This document shows, piece by piece, positions 1 to 9,469 of a stretch of DNA of 55,844 nucleotides (the first letter of the stretch is position 1; the number at the start of each line of letters is the position of its first letter). The position numbers and the translations under genes are program-made. Source of the DNA: an uncultured Woeseiaceae bacterium (GTDB lineage Bacteria; Pseudomonadota; Gammaproteobacteria; Steroidobacterales; Woeseiaceae); the NCBI GenBank assembly GCA_947259285.1, contig CAMYMR010000006.1:1-55844 (forward strand). Reading direction: 5' to 3'. The notes beneath the pieces are model-generated. The model did no database searches. It was not told the origin of the DNA and saw only the letters and a program-made list of their open reading frames with translations.

Positions 1-42
1 TTGTTTCCCCAATTCAACGCGTGTTGTGTTTCGATGAATGTA

Positions 43-2118
43 TCATCCGTTGTCGCCATCTGCCGTTTCGCTGAGCTGTGCGGCCAGGGCTTCCCAGGTG
101 GTGACGGGCATCTCGCAGTGTGTGCCAAGGCAGCGGTAAGCGACCGTCTCACCATCGATTGCGGCCCGGTCCGCCAGTGCGCCCGGCAGGTCGAGCGCGC
201 CGGCGTCGATCGCGAACACGAGGCGCCGTGGCGCGTAAAGCCTGGCCGCCGCGTCCCGCCACCGACCGATCTCCTCCGTGTCTCCACGAATCACGATGAT
301 CTCGGGATGATGCAGGTATTCTTCCAGCGCTATCAGCAGGCTGACGTGGCCATGCGGGTACTCCTTGATGGCCTGCCAGCTTGCGCCCAGCGTTCTCTCG
401 GCCGCATCCAGGTAGCGAGTGTCGCCGAGCAGGAAGCCCAGGCGCTGCAGCGAGAAAGCGGCAATGCCGTTGCCTGACGGCACCGCCTCATCAGCCAGCG
501 GTTTCGGGCGATGGATCAGCGTTTCGTGATCGTCGGCGGTAAAGAAGAACGCGCCTCCTTCGCTATCCTCGAAATGTTCCAGCATGAGATCGGCAACCTC
601 GATGGCAAACGCGAGATGTGCCGTGTCCCAGCGTGCCTGCAGAAGTTCCAGCAGTGCATCCAGGAGGAAAGCGTGATCGTCGAGGTAGGCGGAAAACCGT
701 GCTTCGCCATCTTTATAACTCACGCGCAGTCGGCCATCGACCAGCAGTGTGGACTGCAGGAAGTTCGCGCCGCGCACGGCGGCGTCGATAAGCTCCGGAC
801 GCTCGAGCGCGCGACCCGCGATCGCAAGTCCTCGAATTGCCAGTGCGTTCCAGGACGTCAGCTGTTTTTCGTCGCGGCCGGGCGGGACACGCTTCAGGCG
901 CTCCGACAACAGCGTTTTCTTAGCCTTATCGACTGCCGACGCTACGTCTTTTTCTTTCCGGCCGTTCGCCTTCGCGATATCGCTGATCGACTGGCGCACG
1001 CTCAGGTGCCACTGTCCCTCGAAGTTCGCGTCCTGATCAAGGCCGAAGCGCTGCGCGAATAGGTCGTACTCGTCGCCGAGCAGCTCTCGGACCTGTTCGG
1101 GGCGCCAGAGGTAGTAGATGCCCTCGTGACCTTCCGAATCGGCATCGCGCGTGGCGAAGAAGCCGCCATTGTCGGCCTGCATGTCGGCAAGCAACCAGTC
1201 CGCGGTCGCATGTGCCGCTTCCGCGAACCGTTGATCGCCCGTCGCCAGCGCGGCCTGCGCATACAGGGCAAGCAGCGGACCGTTGTCGTACAGCATCTTT
1301 TCGAAGTGCGGAATCTGCCAGTGCCGATCCACCGAGTAGCGGCAGAATCCGCCGCCGACGTGATCGAAAAGGCCGCCATCGGCCATGCGTGTCAGCGTCA
1401 GGGCCGCCATGAACAGGGCCTCGACATCGGGCTCGGCGTCATTGGCGCTGGCGCGCCAGCGGCGCAACAGGAAATCGACGGTTGTGGGGTGCGGAAACTT
1501 CGGCGCCGCGCCGAAGCCGCCGTACTCCCGGTCGAAGGTCCGCTCGAAGGTTTCCCGCGCGGTCTCGAATGGCCCGGAATCGAGCGTGCCGTCCGATCCG
1601 GCGGGCGGCGGTTCCAGTTGTTTGAACACGTCGAGGAGCCGGGCGCTCTGCGAGCGCACCTCGTCCCGCTTTTCCGCGTAGTAGGCGGCAACGTTTTTCA
1701 GCAATTCGCCGAAAGCCGGCATGCCGTAGCGCGGCTCTTTGGGAAAATAGGTGCCGCCGAAGAAGGGCCGCTGGTCGTCTCCGTCCAGGAACATCGTGAG
1801 CGGCCAGCCGCCGCCTCGCTGCGTCAGCAGCTGGTGGGCGGTCTGGTAGATCTTGTCGACGTCCGGGCGCTCTTCGCGATCGACCTTGACGTTGACAAAC
1901 AAATCGTTCATCAGCGCCGCCGTGACCGGGTCCTCGAAGGATTCATGAGCCATCACGTGGCACCAGTGACAGGCCGAATAGCCGACGGACAGCAACACCG
2001 GCTTGCCCGTATCGCGCGCCAGCTGAAACGCCTCATCGCCCCATGGATACCAGTCAACCGGGTTGTCGGCATGTTGCTGCAGGTACGGACTTGATTCCTG
2101 TCGTAGTCGATTCGCCAT
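43..2118 (-). CDS. DUF255 thioredoxin-fold protein (YyaL/SSP411 family)
   Basis: A 691-residue protein. The N-terminal region (about 1-160) is the DUF255 thioredoxin-like domain: it opens with [20 protein letters not shown] and carries a CHWC redox motif at residues 50-53. The rest resembles the alpha/alpha-barrel of N-acylglucosamine 2-epimerase-like and glycosidase-like proteins, with repeated helical segments rich in W and H. Proteins of this family are widespread and their biochemical role is not established; a thiol-redox or sugar-related role is only suggested by the folds. The length is normal for the family. The gene is transcribed away from lgt, leaving an 84-base divergent gap. The ATG at 2116-2118 opens the conserved N-terminus directly, so the start is secure. 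Family assignment is firm, function is not. Confidence 0.93.
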   Translation of the reverse strand: MANRLRQESSPYLQQHADNPVDWYPWGDEAFQLARDTGKPVLLSVGYSACHWCHVMAHESFEDPVTAALMNDLFVNVKVDREERPDVDKIYQTAHQLLTQRGGGWPLTMFLDGDDQRPFFGGTYFPKEPRYGMPAFGELLKNVAAYYAEKRDEVRSQSARLLDVFKQLEPPPAGSDGTLDSGPFETARETFERTFDREYGGFGAAPKFPHPTTVDFLLRRWRASANDAEPDVEALFMAALTLTRMADGGLFDHVGGGFCRYSVDRHWQIPHFEKMLYDNGPLLALYAQAALATGDQRFAEAAHATADWLLADMQADNGGFFATRDADSEGHEGIYYLWRPEQVRELLGDEYDLFAQRFGLDQDANFEGQWHLSVRQSISDIAKANGRKEKDVASAVDKAKKTLLSERLKRVPPGRDEKQLTSWNALAIRGLAIAGRALERPELIDAAVRGANFLQSTLLVDGRLRVSYKDGEARFSAYLDDHAFLLDALLELLQARWDTAHLAFAIEVADLMLEHFEDSEGGAFFFTADDHETLIHRPKPLADEAVPSGNGIAAFSLQRLGFLLGDTRYLDAAERTLGASWQAIKEYPHGHVSLLIALEEYLHHPEIIVIRGDTEEIGRWRDAAARLYAPRRLVFAIDAGALDLPGALADRAAIDGETVAYRCLGTHCEMPVTTWEALAAQLSETADGDNG

Positions 2119-2202
2119 GAATTCCCTGCGGCGGGCGCCACTATGACGCGCTCGCGAAACTGACTATGATACCCGTCTTGTACTGACGCCGAGCGAGATT
2201 TC

Positions 2203-2994
2203 ATGCTGACCTATCCTGAGATTGACCCGATCATCTTCTCGATCGGGCCTCTCAAAATCCGCTGGTACGGCCTCATGTATGTCATCGGCTTTCTGTTTGC
2301 CTGGTGGTTGGCAAAGCGTCGTTGCACGCGCAGCGATTCGCCGATCAACTCGGCGCAGGTCGATGACCTCATTTTCTACGCCATGCTGGGCGTCATTATC
2401 GGCGGGCGCGTTGGCTACGCGGTGGTCTACGGCTGGAGTCAGCTGACGAGCGATCCCCTGTATCTCTTCAAGATCACCGAGGGCGGCATGTCGTTCCACG
2501 GTGGGCTGGTGGGTGTGATGACCGCGATGTGGCTATATGGCCGCAAGCTCGGCCACTCCATCTGGCGCATGACGGATTTCGTTGCGCCGATTGTGCCGCT
2601 CGGGCTGGGTTTCGGCCGCATCGGCAATTTCATCAATGGCGAACTGTGGGGTAAACCGACCGATGTTCCCTGGGGATTCCTCGTAAACGGGCAGGTGCTG
2701 CATCCGTCGCAGCTGTATGAAGCGATCCTCGAGGGCTTCCTGCTGTTTGCGATTCTCTGGCTGTACACGGCGAAACCGCGACCGTACCTGGCTACGTCGG
2801 GTATGTTCCTGCTGCTGTACGGCGTTTTTCGCTTTTTCGTCGAGTTCTATCGCATTCCCGATGCGCACCCGGGCTACCTGGCATTCGGTTGGGTGACGAT
2901 GGGTCAGGTGTTGAGCCTGCCGATGATCATTGCGGGTGCTATCTTGTTAATCATGGCCTACCGTTCGGCCAATACCATGGAGGCAAAGGCCTGA
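2203..2994 (+). CDS. lgt: Prolipoprotein diacylglyceryl transferase
   Basis: Inner-membrane enzyme that moves diacylglyceryl from phosphatidylglycerol to the lipobox cysteine of prolipoproteins, the first step of lipoprotein maturation. The 263-residue product is strongly hydrophobic with about seven membrane segments. It has the FHGG motif (His99) and the Lgt signature [13 protein letters not shown] at about 138-150, with the essential Arg and Asn residues in place. The C-terminus is a short polar tail. The stop codon is followed after one base by the thyA start, matching the lgt-thyA pairing of other gammaproteobacteria. Likely substrates within the window include RlpA and LolB, both with lipoboxes. 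Confidence 0.97.
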   Translation: MLTYPEIDPIIFSIGPLKIRWYGLMYVIGFLFAWWLAKRRCTRSDSPINSAQVDDLIFYAMLGVIIGGRVGYAVVYGWSQLTSDPLYLFKITEGGMSFHGGLVGVMTAMWLYGRKLGHSIWRMTDFVAPIVPLGLGFGRIGNFINGELWGKPTDVPWGFLVNGQVLHPSQLYEAILEGFLLFAILWLYTAKPRPYLATSGMFLLLYGVFRFFVEFYRIPDAHPGYLAFGWVTMGQVLSLPMIIAGAILLIMAYRSANTMEAKA

Positions 2995-2995
2995 C

Positions 2996-3790
2996 ATGCG
3001 CCAGTACCTGGACATGATGCAGCTCGTTCGCGATACCGGCGTGCGCAAGGAAGACCGCACCGGCACCGGCACGTTGAGCATTTTCGGTCACCAGATGCGC
3101 TTCGACCTCAACCAGGGATTCCCGCTCGTGACGACGAAGAAGCTGCATCTGCGGTCGATTATTCACGAGCTGCTGTGGTTCCTGAGCGGCGACAGCAACA
3201 TTCGTTACCTGAAGGAAAACGGCGTGTCGATCTGGGACGAGTGGGCCGACGAAAACGGCGACCTCGGACCGGTCTATGGCGTACAGTGGCGCAGCTGGCC
3301 GACGCCGGATGGCGGCAGCATCGATCAGATTGCCCAGGTCATGCAGCAGCTGCGCGACAATCCGGATTCCCGACGCATAATCTTAAGCGCCTGGAATGTC
3401 GCCGAGATCGAGAACATGGCGCTGCCGCCATGCCACTGCCTGTTTCAGTTCTGGGTGGCCAACGGCAAGCTCTCCTGCCAGCTCTATCAGCGCAGCTGCG
3501 ACATCTTCCTCGGGGTGCCGTTCAACATCGCTTCGTATTCGTTGCTAACGCATATGCTGGCTCAGCAGGCCGACTTGAGTGTCGGCGATTTCATCTGGAC
3601 CGGGGGCGACTGCCACCTGTACCTCAATCACCTCGAACAGGCCGATGAGCAATTGCGCCGTGACCCGTTGCCGCTTCCCCGACTGGCGATAAAGCGCCGG
3701 CCCGGGAGCATTTTTGAATACAGGTTCGACGATTTCGAAATCCTGAACTACGAATCGCACCCGCACATCAAAGCTGCCGTCGCGGTTTGA
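2996..3790 (+). CDS. thyA: Thymidylate synthase
   Basis: Converts dUMP plus 5,10-methylene-tetrahydrofolate to dTMP and dihydrofolate. The product is 264 residues, the same length as the E. coli enzyme. The nucleophile lies in PCHC at residues 145-148 (Cys146). The folate/dUMP-binding segments [10 protein letters not shown] near the N-terminus, RRIILSAWN (126-134), and [17 protein letters not shown] follow in order. It starts one base after lgt and ends nine bases before folA, so dTMP synthesis and regeneration of the dihydrofolate by-product are encoded together. A cytoplasmic homodimer is expected. No oddities seen. Confidence 0.98.
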   Translation: MRQYLDMMQLVRDTGVRKEDRTGTGTLSIFGHQMRFDLNQGFPLVTTKKLHLRSIIHELLWFLSGDSNIRYLKENGVSIWDEWADENGDLGPVYGVQWRSWPTPDGGSIDQIAQVMQQLRDNPDSRRIILSAWNVAEIENMALPPCHCLFQFWVANGKLSCQLYQRSCDIFLGVPFNIASYSLLTHMLAQQADLSVGDFIWTGGDCHLYLNHLEQADEQLRRDPLPLPRLAIKRRPGSIFEYRFDDFEILNYESHPHIKAAVAV

Positions 3791-3799
3791 CGCTTTGCC

Positions 3800-4291
3800 A
3801 TGATTAGCATCATCGTCGCGGCGTCGACGAACAACGTCATCGGCAGAGAGGGCGGCCTGCCGTGGAAACTCTCGGACGATCTGAAGCGCTTCAAACGGCT
3901 GACGATGGGCAAGCCGATCGTTATGGGTCGCCGAACGTGGGAGTCCATCGGCCGGCCGCTGCCGGGTCGGCAGAATATCGTGCTGACCGGCCAGGCCGGT
4001 TTCGACGCGCCTGGCTGCGATGTCGCTACGTCGCCCGCCGAGGCGTTGGGCGCTGCCGGTACTGCCGATGAAATCATGATCATAGGGGGCAGTCAGATTT
4101 ATGCCTTATTCCTGCCCAAAGCGAGCCGGCTTTATCTGACGCGGGTGCACGCCGAGATCGATGGCGATGCGTATTTTCCCGAGATCGACGACGCGCAATG
4201 GCGACTCGTAGAAAGCGAAGCCCACGAGTCCGACGATATTAACCAGTTTGCCTACGAATTCAGGACCTACGAACGGACAGATCGTTCCTGA
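3800..4291 (+). CDS. folA: Dihydrofolate reductase
   Basis: Reduces dihydrofolate to tetrahydrofolate with NADPH, recycling the product of ThyA. The 163-residue protein has the expected N-terminus (ISIIVAASTNNVIGREGGLPW), the catalytic acidic residue Asp27 in KLSDDLKRF, the NADPH-binding MGRRTWESIG, and the GG-containing IIGGSQIY near residue 95. It starts nine bases after thyA. Its 3' end overlaps the 3' end of the convergent kmo gene by 32 bases. In E. coli folA faces apaH; here it faces a kynurenine cassette that sits between folA and apaH. Confidence 0.97.
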   Translation: MISIIVAASTNNVIGREGGLPWKLSDDLKRFKRLTMGKPIVMGRRTWESIGRPLPGRQNIVLTGQAGFDAPGCDVATSPAEALGAAGTADEIMIIGGSQIYALFLPKASRLYLTRVHAEIDGDAYFPEIDDAQWRLVESEAHESDDINQFAYEFRTYERTDRS

Positions 4292-5651
4292 CCGAATCGA
4301 TCGGCGGCAGTCGATTCTTCACCGCCGCTTCCGCGGCATTCACGTCGACGTCGTCCATCGTGTTCGCGGTCGCTGTGAATTCTTCCAGCAGCGCGCTTTG
4401 CACCTCGCCGCGCTGCTGTGCGACCAGGTACGGGATGTTCGCATGGAACATCACCATCGAGTAGCGCGGGATGAAGTGATCCGGCAAGCGCTGTTCCAGT
4501 TCGAAGGCCAGCGCCTTGCGTAAAGCGAACTTCGGATCACGCACCGTGTCCCGCATCTCGATGTAGTTATCCAGCGCCATGTCCGCTATGGCGTTGGCGT
4601 TCGCAAGCTGCTCCGCCTCGAATCGCGCAAAGATTGTCGACCAGTCGTCATGGTAGTCACTGATCATGCGATCGAGCAGCACGCAGTCTTCGAACGCCAG
4701 GTTCATGCCCTGTCCATGGAACGGCACGATCGCATGCGCGGCGTCGCCGAGCAGCAATACATTGCCACGATCGTGCCAGTGCCGGCAGCGTATGGTCCCC
4801 AGTTCGCCAAGCGGATGATTCAGCATGTCGTCACAAAGGTTGGGAATGAGGGGGGCGGCATCGGGGAAGTGCTCGGCAAAGAAGGCGATCACCGATGCTT
4901 CGTCGCAAAGCGCTTCGAAGCTGTTCTCCCCGTTATTGGGCAGGAACAGCGTCAGCGTGAAGTCGCCGCCGGGATTTGGCAGTGCAATCAGCATGAACCC
5001 GCCGCGGGGCCAGATGTGCAGCGCGTCTGGCGACAGCTGATACCGGCCGTCGGGGCCCGCGGGTATCGACAGCTCCTTGTAGCCGTGACGCAGCAGCGTC
5101 TCAACGCCGCCGAAGGTATCGGACCCGTCGAACGATCGACGTATGTTCGAGCCCGCGCCATCCGCGGCGAAAAGGGGATCGGCTTCGACCTGGTACAGGC
5201 TGCCGTCAGTCTCATCGCGAACATGCACCGTGTGATCCGGCGCGTCGTAACCAATGGCATTCTGCTCAAAGTTCAGACGCAGGTTAGCCGTGTCGTCGGC
5301 CACACCCAGCAGCATCTGGTTCAGGCCGAGGCGGGTCACTGAATATATGACCTCGTCTGCCTGCTGGCCATAGCGCAGAAAATCCGTCGTTCCATCCTGC
5401 TGGTGCACCATGCGGCCGCGCATCGGCACCAGCACCGGTTCGATCAGCGATTCGATACCGACCTGCTGCAGCGCATTCAGGCCGCGCGCGGCAAGCGCGA
5501 GATTGATCGAGCGGCCCGCCTCGGCATCCTGCACACGAGGATCCTTGAAGCGCTCATAGACCTCTACCTGGAAACCATGCCGCGCCAGCATGATCGCGAT
5601 CAGCGTGCCGCACTGGCCGGCCCCGATGATATTGACGGTTTTCCGGCTCAC
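4260..5651 (-). CDS. kmo: Kynurenine 3-monooxygenase
   Basis: FAD-dependent aromatic hydroxylase making 3-hydroxykynurenine from kynurenine with NADPH and O2. The 463-residue protein begins with a Rossmann motif GAGQCG (10-15) and ends that strand with an acidic residue in VEVYERF. The second FAD motif of this hydroxylase class is LLGDAAHAIVPFHGQGMN, about two thirds along. The C-terminus lacks an obvious membrane anchor, as in bacterial homologues. It is the last gene of a haaO-kynU-kmo run that would convert kynurenine to the quinolinate precursor for NAD synthesis. It lies six bases after kynU and overlaps folA tail to tail. Confidence 0.95.
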   Translation of the reverse strand: MSRKTVNIIGAGQCGTLIAIMLARHGFQVEVYERFKDPRVQDAEAGRSINLALAARGLNALQQVGIESLIEPVLVPMRGRMVHQQDGTTDFLRYGQQADEVIYSVTRLGLNQMLLGVADDTANLRLNFEQNAIGYDAPDHTVHVRDETDGSLYQVEADPLFAADGAGSNIRRSFDGSDTFGGVETLLRHGYKELSIPAGPDGRYQLSPDALHIWPRGGFMLIALPNPGGDFTLTLFLPNNGENSFEALCDEASVIAFFAEHFPDAAPLIPNLCDDMLNHPLGELGTIRCRHWHDRGNVLLLGDAAHAIVPFHGQGMNLAFEDCVLLDRMISDYHDDWSTIFARFEAEQLANANAIADMALDNYIEMRDTVRDPKFALRKALAFELEQRLPDHFIPRYSMVMFHANIPYLVAQQRGEVQSALLEEFTATANTMDDVDVNAAEAAVKNRLPPIDSVRNDLSVRRS

Positions 5652-5657
5652 GATGAC

Positions 5658-6923
5658 TTAATCGTCGAGGGCATCGGACAGACGCTCGGCAAAGTCGAAA
5701 ACATCGACGAAGCTGTTGTAGAGCGGCGCGGGCGCGACCCGGATCACGTCAGGATTGCGCCAGTCGCCGGTCACGTTTCGTTCGCACAGCCGGTCGAACA
5801 GGGCTTTCGCATCGATCGATTCGTCTTTGACGATGAGAGACAGCTGACAGCCCCGGGAACCAGCGGGCGTGATATTGCCAATGCGGTTGTCGAAGCGGGT
5901 TGCAATCAGCCAGTCCAGATAACCGGTCAGCATCGTGGACTTTTTTCGCAGCCTGTCGAGGCCGGCCTGTTGAAAGAGCCGCAGTGAGGCGATAACGGGC
6001 GCAAGCGAGAAGATGGGCGGATTGCTCATTTGCCATGCTTCCGCGCCCTCAGCAGCATCGAACTTCCGCCGCATTTCAAAACGGGTGCTTTGCCTGTTGC
6101 CCCACCAGCCGTGCAGAAAGTCATCGGGCGAGCGATGGCTTTCGTGCACGAACGCCCCCGCTATCGCGCCCGGGCCTGCGTTGAGGTATTTGTAAGTACA
6201 CCACGACGCGAAGTCCGGGGCCCAGGCGTTCAGTTCCAGCGCGACGTTGCCAACGGCATGTGCGAGGTCGAGGCCGACCCTGCAGCCGTGTTGACGGCCC
6301 AGTTCGCAGATGGCCTGCATGTCGAGTACCTGGCCGGTGTAGTACTGCACGCCCGGCAGCAGCAGCAAGGCGACGGAGTGGCCTTCGCGCTCGAGCATAT
6401 CTCTAAGGTCTTCGAGGCGCAGGTGCGTTTCGCCCGCACGGGGCTGCCATTCGAGCAGATCCGACTCCGGATCGAAGCCGTGCAGCCGGACCTGCGACGC
6501 CGCCGCGTACTGATCGGATGGAAACGCGCCGGCTTCGATAATAATCTTGCGACGCTCGGGCGTCGGGCGATAAAAACTCGCCATCAGCAGGTGCAGGTTC
6601 ACGGTCAGGGTGTTCATCGCGACGACTTCGCCCGGTTTTGCTCCGGTCAGCTCGGCGAATCCGGCGGTTGCGTGCTGGTGGTAGTTAACCCAGGGGCGCT
6701 CTGAGTGAAAGTGACCGTCGACGGCAAGGTCCTTCCATTTCTCGAGTTCGCTCTCAACGAAGTCCACCGCGAGCTTTGGCTGTAAGCCTAAGGAATTGCC
6801 GCAGAGATAAACGGGCGAGAAACCGTTCTTGTTCCGCGGGAAGTTGAACTCTCCACGGAACGACGCCAGCGGGTCCTCGCGGTCGAGCGATGCTGCGAAA
6901 TCAAGCGAGTCCTGGTAAATCAC
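5658..6923 (-). CDS. kynU: Kynureninase
   Basis: PLP enzyme that cleaves 3-hydroxykynurenine (or kynurenine) to 3-hydroxyanthranilate (or anthranilate) and alanine. The 421-residue protein has CGNSLGLQPK near residue 41, the acidic LDLAHAVGN (D219) that contacts the PLP ring nitrogen, and the Schiff-base lysine in CTYKYLNAGPG (K245). It is a fold-type I aminotransferase-like homodimer. The start is a GTG that directly abuts the haaO stop (TGAGTG), so translation is probably coupled; no clear separate ribosome-binding site is seen. Its neighbours kmo and haaO supply the previous and next pathway steps. Confidence 0.96.
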   Translation of the reverse strand: MIYQDSLDFAASLDREDPLASFRGEFNFPRNKNGFSPVYLCGNSLGLQPKLAVDFVESELEKWKDLAVDGHFHSERPWVNYHQHATAGFAELTGAKPGEVVAMNTLTVNLHLLMASFYRPTPERRKIIIEAGAFPSDQYAAASQVRLHGFDPESDLLEWQPRAGETHLRLEDLRDMLEREGHSVALLLLPGVQYYTGQVLDMQAICELGRQHGCRVGLDLAHAVGNVALELNAWAPDFASWCTYKYLNAGPGAIAGAFVHESHRSPDDFLHGWWGNRQSTRFEMRRKFDAAEGAEAWQMSNPPIFSLAPVIASLRLFQQAGLDRLRKKSTMLTGYLDWLIATRFDNRIGNITPAGSRGCQLSLIVKDESIDAKALFDRLCERNVTGDWRNPDVIRVAPAPLYNSFVDVFDFAERLSDALDD

Positions 6924-7445
6924 TCAGGAATCGTCCGGTGTTGGCATGATCGTGCCGCAATTGTCGCAGCGACGGTTGTCCTCCGACGAGTAGAAGCGAT
7001 CGAAAATCGGCGGCAGCTGACCAACGATGTCGTCGACGTAGACGCGTTCTTCGTACAGCTTGTTGTTGCAGGCATCGCAGAACCACATGAAGGCATCGAG
7101 TTCATGCTCGAGGCGCTTGCGCTCGATGACGAGGCCGACGGTGTCTGCAAATCGCTGCGGTGAATGCGGGACTCTCGGCGGTAGCAGCAACATCTCGCCT
7201 TCGCCGATGGTGATGTCCCTGCGTTCGCCGTTGTCGATCACCTGCAGAACCATGTGGCCCTCGATCTGGTAGAACAGCTCGGGTCCCTCATCGAGATGGT
7301 AGTCTTTTCGGGAATTTGGCCCGCCGACGACCATTACGATGAAATCGTCTTCCTCGAATACCTGTTGATTGCAGACAGGCGGGCGGAGCTTATCCCGATG
7401 CTCGTCGATCCACGCGAGAAGATTGAATGCCGTTAACGATTTCAA
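6924..7445 (-). CDS. haaO: 3-hydroxyanthranilate 3,4-dioxygenase
   Basis: Non-heme iron cupin that opens 3-hydroxyanthranilate to 2-amino-3-carboxymuconate semialdehyde, which cyclises to quinolinate. The 173-residue product has the iron ligands His50, Glu56 (in LDEGPELFYQ) and His94 (in RVPHSP). It also has the bacterial C-terminal rubredoxin-like metal site: C123xxC126 and C160xxC163. It appears to use a TTG start overlapping the apaH stop by four bases, with an AAGAGGA Shine-Dalgarno-like stretch upstream inside apaH. This ties the kynurenine genes to the apaH operon. The symbol nbaC is used for the same enzyme in some species. Confidence 0.95.
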   Translation of the reverse strand: MKSLTAFNLLAWIDEHRDKLRPPVCNQQVFEEDDFIVMVVGGPNSRKDYHLDEGPELFYQIEGHMVLQVIDNGERRDITIGEGEMLLLPPRVPHSPQRFADTVGLVIERKRLEHELDAFMWFCDACNNKLYEERVYVDDIVGQLPPIFDRFYSSEDNRRCDNCGTIMPTPDDS

Positions 7446-8263
7446 GCGCCTTGTCCTCTTACCTGCACGACGCGCGGGGTCTTCTTATCGATGCGTACCG
7501 CCGTTAGCTGACGACCCCAGACGCAGCCCGTGTCGAGGCTGATCAAATCCGGCAATACGATGAGTCCCAGCGCCGACCAGTGCCCGAACACGATTCGTGT
7601 GCCCTCCCAGGCCGGGTCTTTCATCTGGTACCAGGGTAGCAGGCCTTTGCGTGCCCGCCACGGTGAGCCGCTGAAGCGCAGATCAAGATGGCCGTCGGTC
7701 CTCATCACCCGCATGCGTGTCAAGCAGTTGATAATGAATCGAAGTCGCTTGTAGCCGCTAAGACTGCCGGTCCAGTAGTTCGGTGTGTTGCCGTACATCT
7801 TCCCAAGCAATATCGGATAGTCGTAATGCTGCAGAGCACCCTCGACTTCGGCGGCGCGCGCCAGCGTCTTCTTGACGTTCCAGTCGGGATGCATGCCTGC
7901 GTGCACCAGCATGGTCCCAAGCGCCTTGTCGTAGTGTGCGAGCGGCCGATGGCGCAACCAGTCGCAGAGCTCCTCGGCATCCGGCGCATTCAGCAGTTTT
8001 TGCAGCGAGCCGAATCGCTTGCCGAAACGTACGACGCCTGCTTGCAGTGCCAGGAGGTGCAGATCATGATTGCCGAGCACCGTGATGGCGGCGTCGCCCA
8101 GGTCTTTAACGAAGCGCAGCGTTTTCAGCGACTTTGGCCCGCGATTAACGAGATCGCCGGTAAACCACAGCGTGTCGCTGGATTCGTCAAACTGTATTTC
8201 GTCGAGCAGCCTGGCCAGCGGATCGTAGCAGCCCTGAACATCGCCGATCGCGTATACCGCCAT
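7442..8263 (-). CDS. apaH: Bis(5'-nucleosyl)-tetraphosphatase, symmetrical
   Basis: Metallophosphatase that hydrolyses Ap4A to two ADP and, in enterobacteria, removes Np4N-type RNA caps. The 273-residue protein has the classic calcineurin-like motifs in order: GDVQGCY (7-13), GDLVNRGP, GNHDLHLL, and later histidines in HAGMHPDW and FGHWSALG. It follows apaG by ten bases, the usual gammaproteobacterial order. Unusually, its stop overlaps the start of haaO, so it is followed by the kynurenine genes rather than ending next to folA. Confidence 0.97.
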   Translation of the reverse strand: MAVYAIGDVQGCYDPLARLLDEIQFDESSDTLWFTGDLVNRGPKSLKTLRFVKDLGDAAITVLGNHDLHLLALQAGVVRFGKRFGSLQKLLNAPDAEELCDWLRHRPLAHYDKALGTMLVHAGMHPDWNVKKTLARAAEVEGALQHYDYPILLGKMYGNTPNYWTGSLSGYKRLRFIINCLTRMRVMRTDGHLDLRFSGSPWRARKGLLPWYQMKDPAWEGTRIVFGHWSALGLIVLPDLISLDTGCVWGRQLTAVRIDKKTPRVVQVRGQGA

Positions 8264-8273
8264 GGGTTACCGG

Positions 8274-8654
8274 CTAATGCAGGAGGCCCGGCACCGCGAG
8301 CGTGAACGGTGCGATGGGCGCATCGAAGCTCATGCCGTCCTCAGCGACCATGCGGTACAGGCCCTGCATGGAACCAACCGGCGTCTCCAGGACCGCGCCG
8401 CTCGAGTAACGAAATCTCTCACCGGGTTCGAGGTAGGGTTGCTCCCCCACGACGCCGTCGCCACTCACTTCCTGAACCTTGCCGTTGGCATCGGTAATTA
8501 CCCAGTGACGGCTGAGCAGTTTTGCCGCGACGTCGCCATTATTGGATATTGTGATCGTGTACGCGAAAACGTAACGGCCCGCATCGGGCTCGGATTGCTC
8601 ATCGACGTAGTTCGTCGCAACCTGTATCTGAATGCCGCTTTCATTTTCGTCCAT
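8274..8654 (-). CDS. apaG: ApaG domain protein (Co2+/Mg2+ efflux-associated)
   Basis: A 126-residue single-domain protein with a fibronectin type III-like beta-sandwich fold. The conserved core [20 protein letters not shown] and the following [20 protein letters not shown] are clear, as is [11 protein letters not shown] toward the end. Its biochemical role is not settled; it is named after the apa operon and linked by genetics to cobalt resistance. It sits between rsmA (23 bases upstream) and apaH (10 bases downstream). It ends with TAG, which matters for the prfA observation in this window. Confidence 0.96.
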   Translation of the reverse strand: MDENESGIQIQVATNYVDEQSEPDAGRYVFAYTITISNNGDVAAKLLSRHWVITDANGKVQEVSGDGVVGEQPYLEPGERFRYSSGAVLETPVGSMQGLYRMVAEDGMSFDAPIAPFTLAVPGLLH

Positions 8655-8677
8655 GGCGATATTCTAGCGTATGCCCA

Positions 8678-9469
8678 TTAATGTTGGTGGCTTGATTTGG
8701 CGTGCAGATGATTCGCCAGTGCGACGTACTCTGCGATACTGATCTGCTCCGGCCGAAGCGCCGAGTCTATGCCGACAGCCGCGAAATCGGGCGCTTGTGC
8801 AACTGCCTTCAGCGCGTTTCGCAAGGTCTTGCGCCGCTGCATGAAAGCGGTTGCCACCAGGGTAGAAAAAGCGGTTTGATCGTCGATAGCAAAAGTGCCG
8901 GGCGGCAGCGGGTCAAGGCGCACCACGGACGATGTGACGGCAGGCGGTGGGTCGAACGCGTTCCGGTCTACATCGAACAGCGGCTCGATGGCGAGGTGGC
9001 AACCGAGCATGATGCTCAGTCGTCCGTAGGCCTTGGTGCCCGGCCCTGCGGCCATGCGCTCGACAACTTCTTTCTGCAACATGAAATGCATATCCAGAAT
9101 CTGCGCGCGGAAATCCAGAAGGTGGAACAGCAGCGGCGTCGAGATGTTGTAGGGCAGATTGCCGACGACACGCAGTCGCTCGCCCAAGCGCTTGAAATCA
9201 AAGCTCAGCGCATCGGCCTCATGGATGGTAACCGACGCATTGTCGGCGTATCGCTTCTTCAACTGCGCCGCAAGGTCACGATCCAGTTCGACTGCGTGCA
9301 GATGACCGACCCGGCGCGCCAGGATGTCCGTCATCGCGCCCCGACCGGGGCCGATCTCAACAACAATGTCCTGTTGCGCGGGGCGGATGCTGCGAATAAT
9401 CGCGTCGATTACGCCGAGGTCCGTGAGGAAATGCTGGCCGAATCGCTTTCGGGCGCGATGGACCGTCAT
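8678..9469 (-). CDS. rsmA: 16S rRNA (adenine1518/1519-N6)-dimethyltransferase
   Basis: SAM-dependent enzyme (KsgA) that dimethylates two adjacent adenosines in helix 45 of 16S rRNA, a late check in 30S assembly. The 263-residue protein starts RARKRFGQHFLTD, has the SAM-binding motif VVEIGPGRGAMTD, the acidic AVELDRD, and the catalytic NLPYNIS motif IV. The C-terminal helical domain contains FMQRRKTLRNAL, typical of KsgA. Its ATG overlaps the pdxA stop by four bases, the conserved pdxA-rsmA coupling. Confidence 0.98.
   Translation of the reverse strand: MTVHRARKRFGQHFLTDLGVIDAIIRSIRPAQQDIVVEIGPGRGAMTDILARRVGHLHAVELDRDLAAQLKKRYADNASVTIHEADALSFDFKRLGERLRVVGNLPYNISTPLLFHLLDFRAQILDMHFMLQKEVVERMAAGPGTKAYGRLSIMLGCHLAIEPLFDVDRNAFDPPPAVTSSVVRLDPLPPGTFAIDDQTAFSTLVATAFMQRRKTLRNALKAVAQAPDFAAVGIDSALRPEQISIAEYVALANHLHAKSSHQH

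Noticed and set aside
1126-2094. Open frame of 322 codons on the plus strand
   Set aside because: Lies wholly antisense to the DUF255 gene, which has clear domain motifs; composition is arginine- and glutamine-rich, as expected from a shadow frame in GC-rich DNA.
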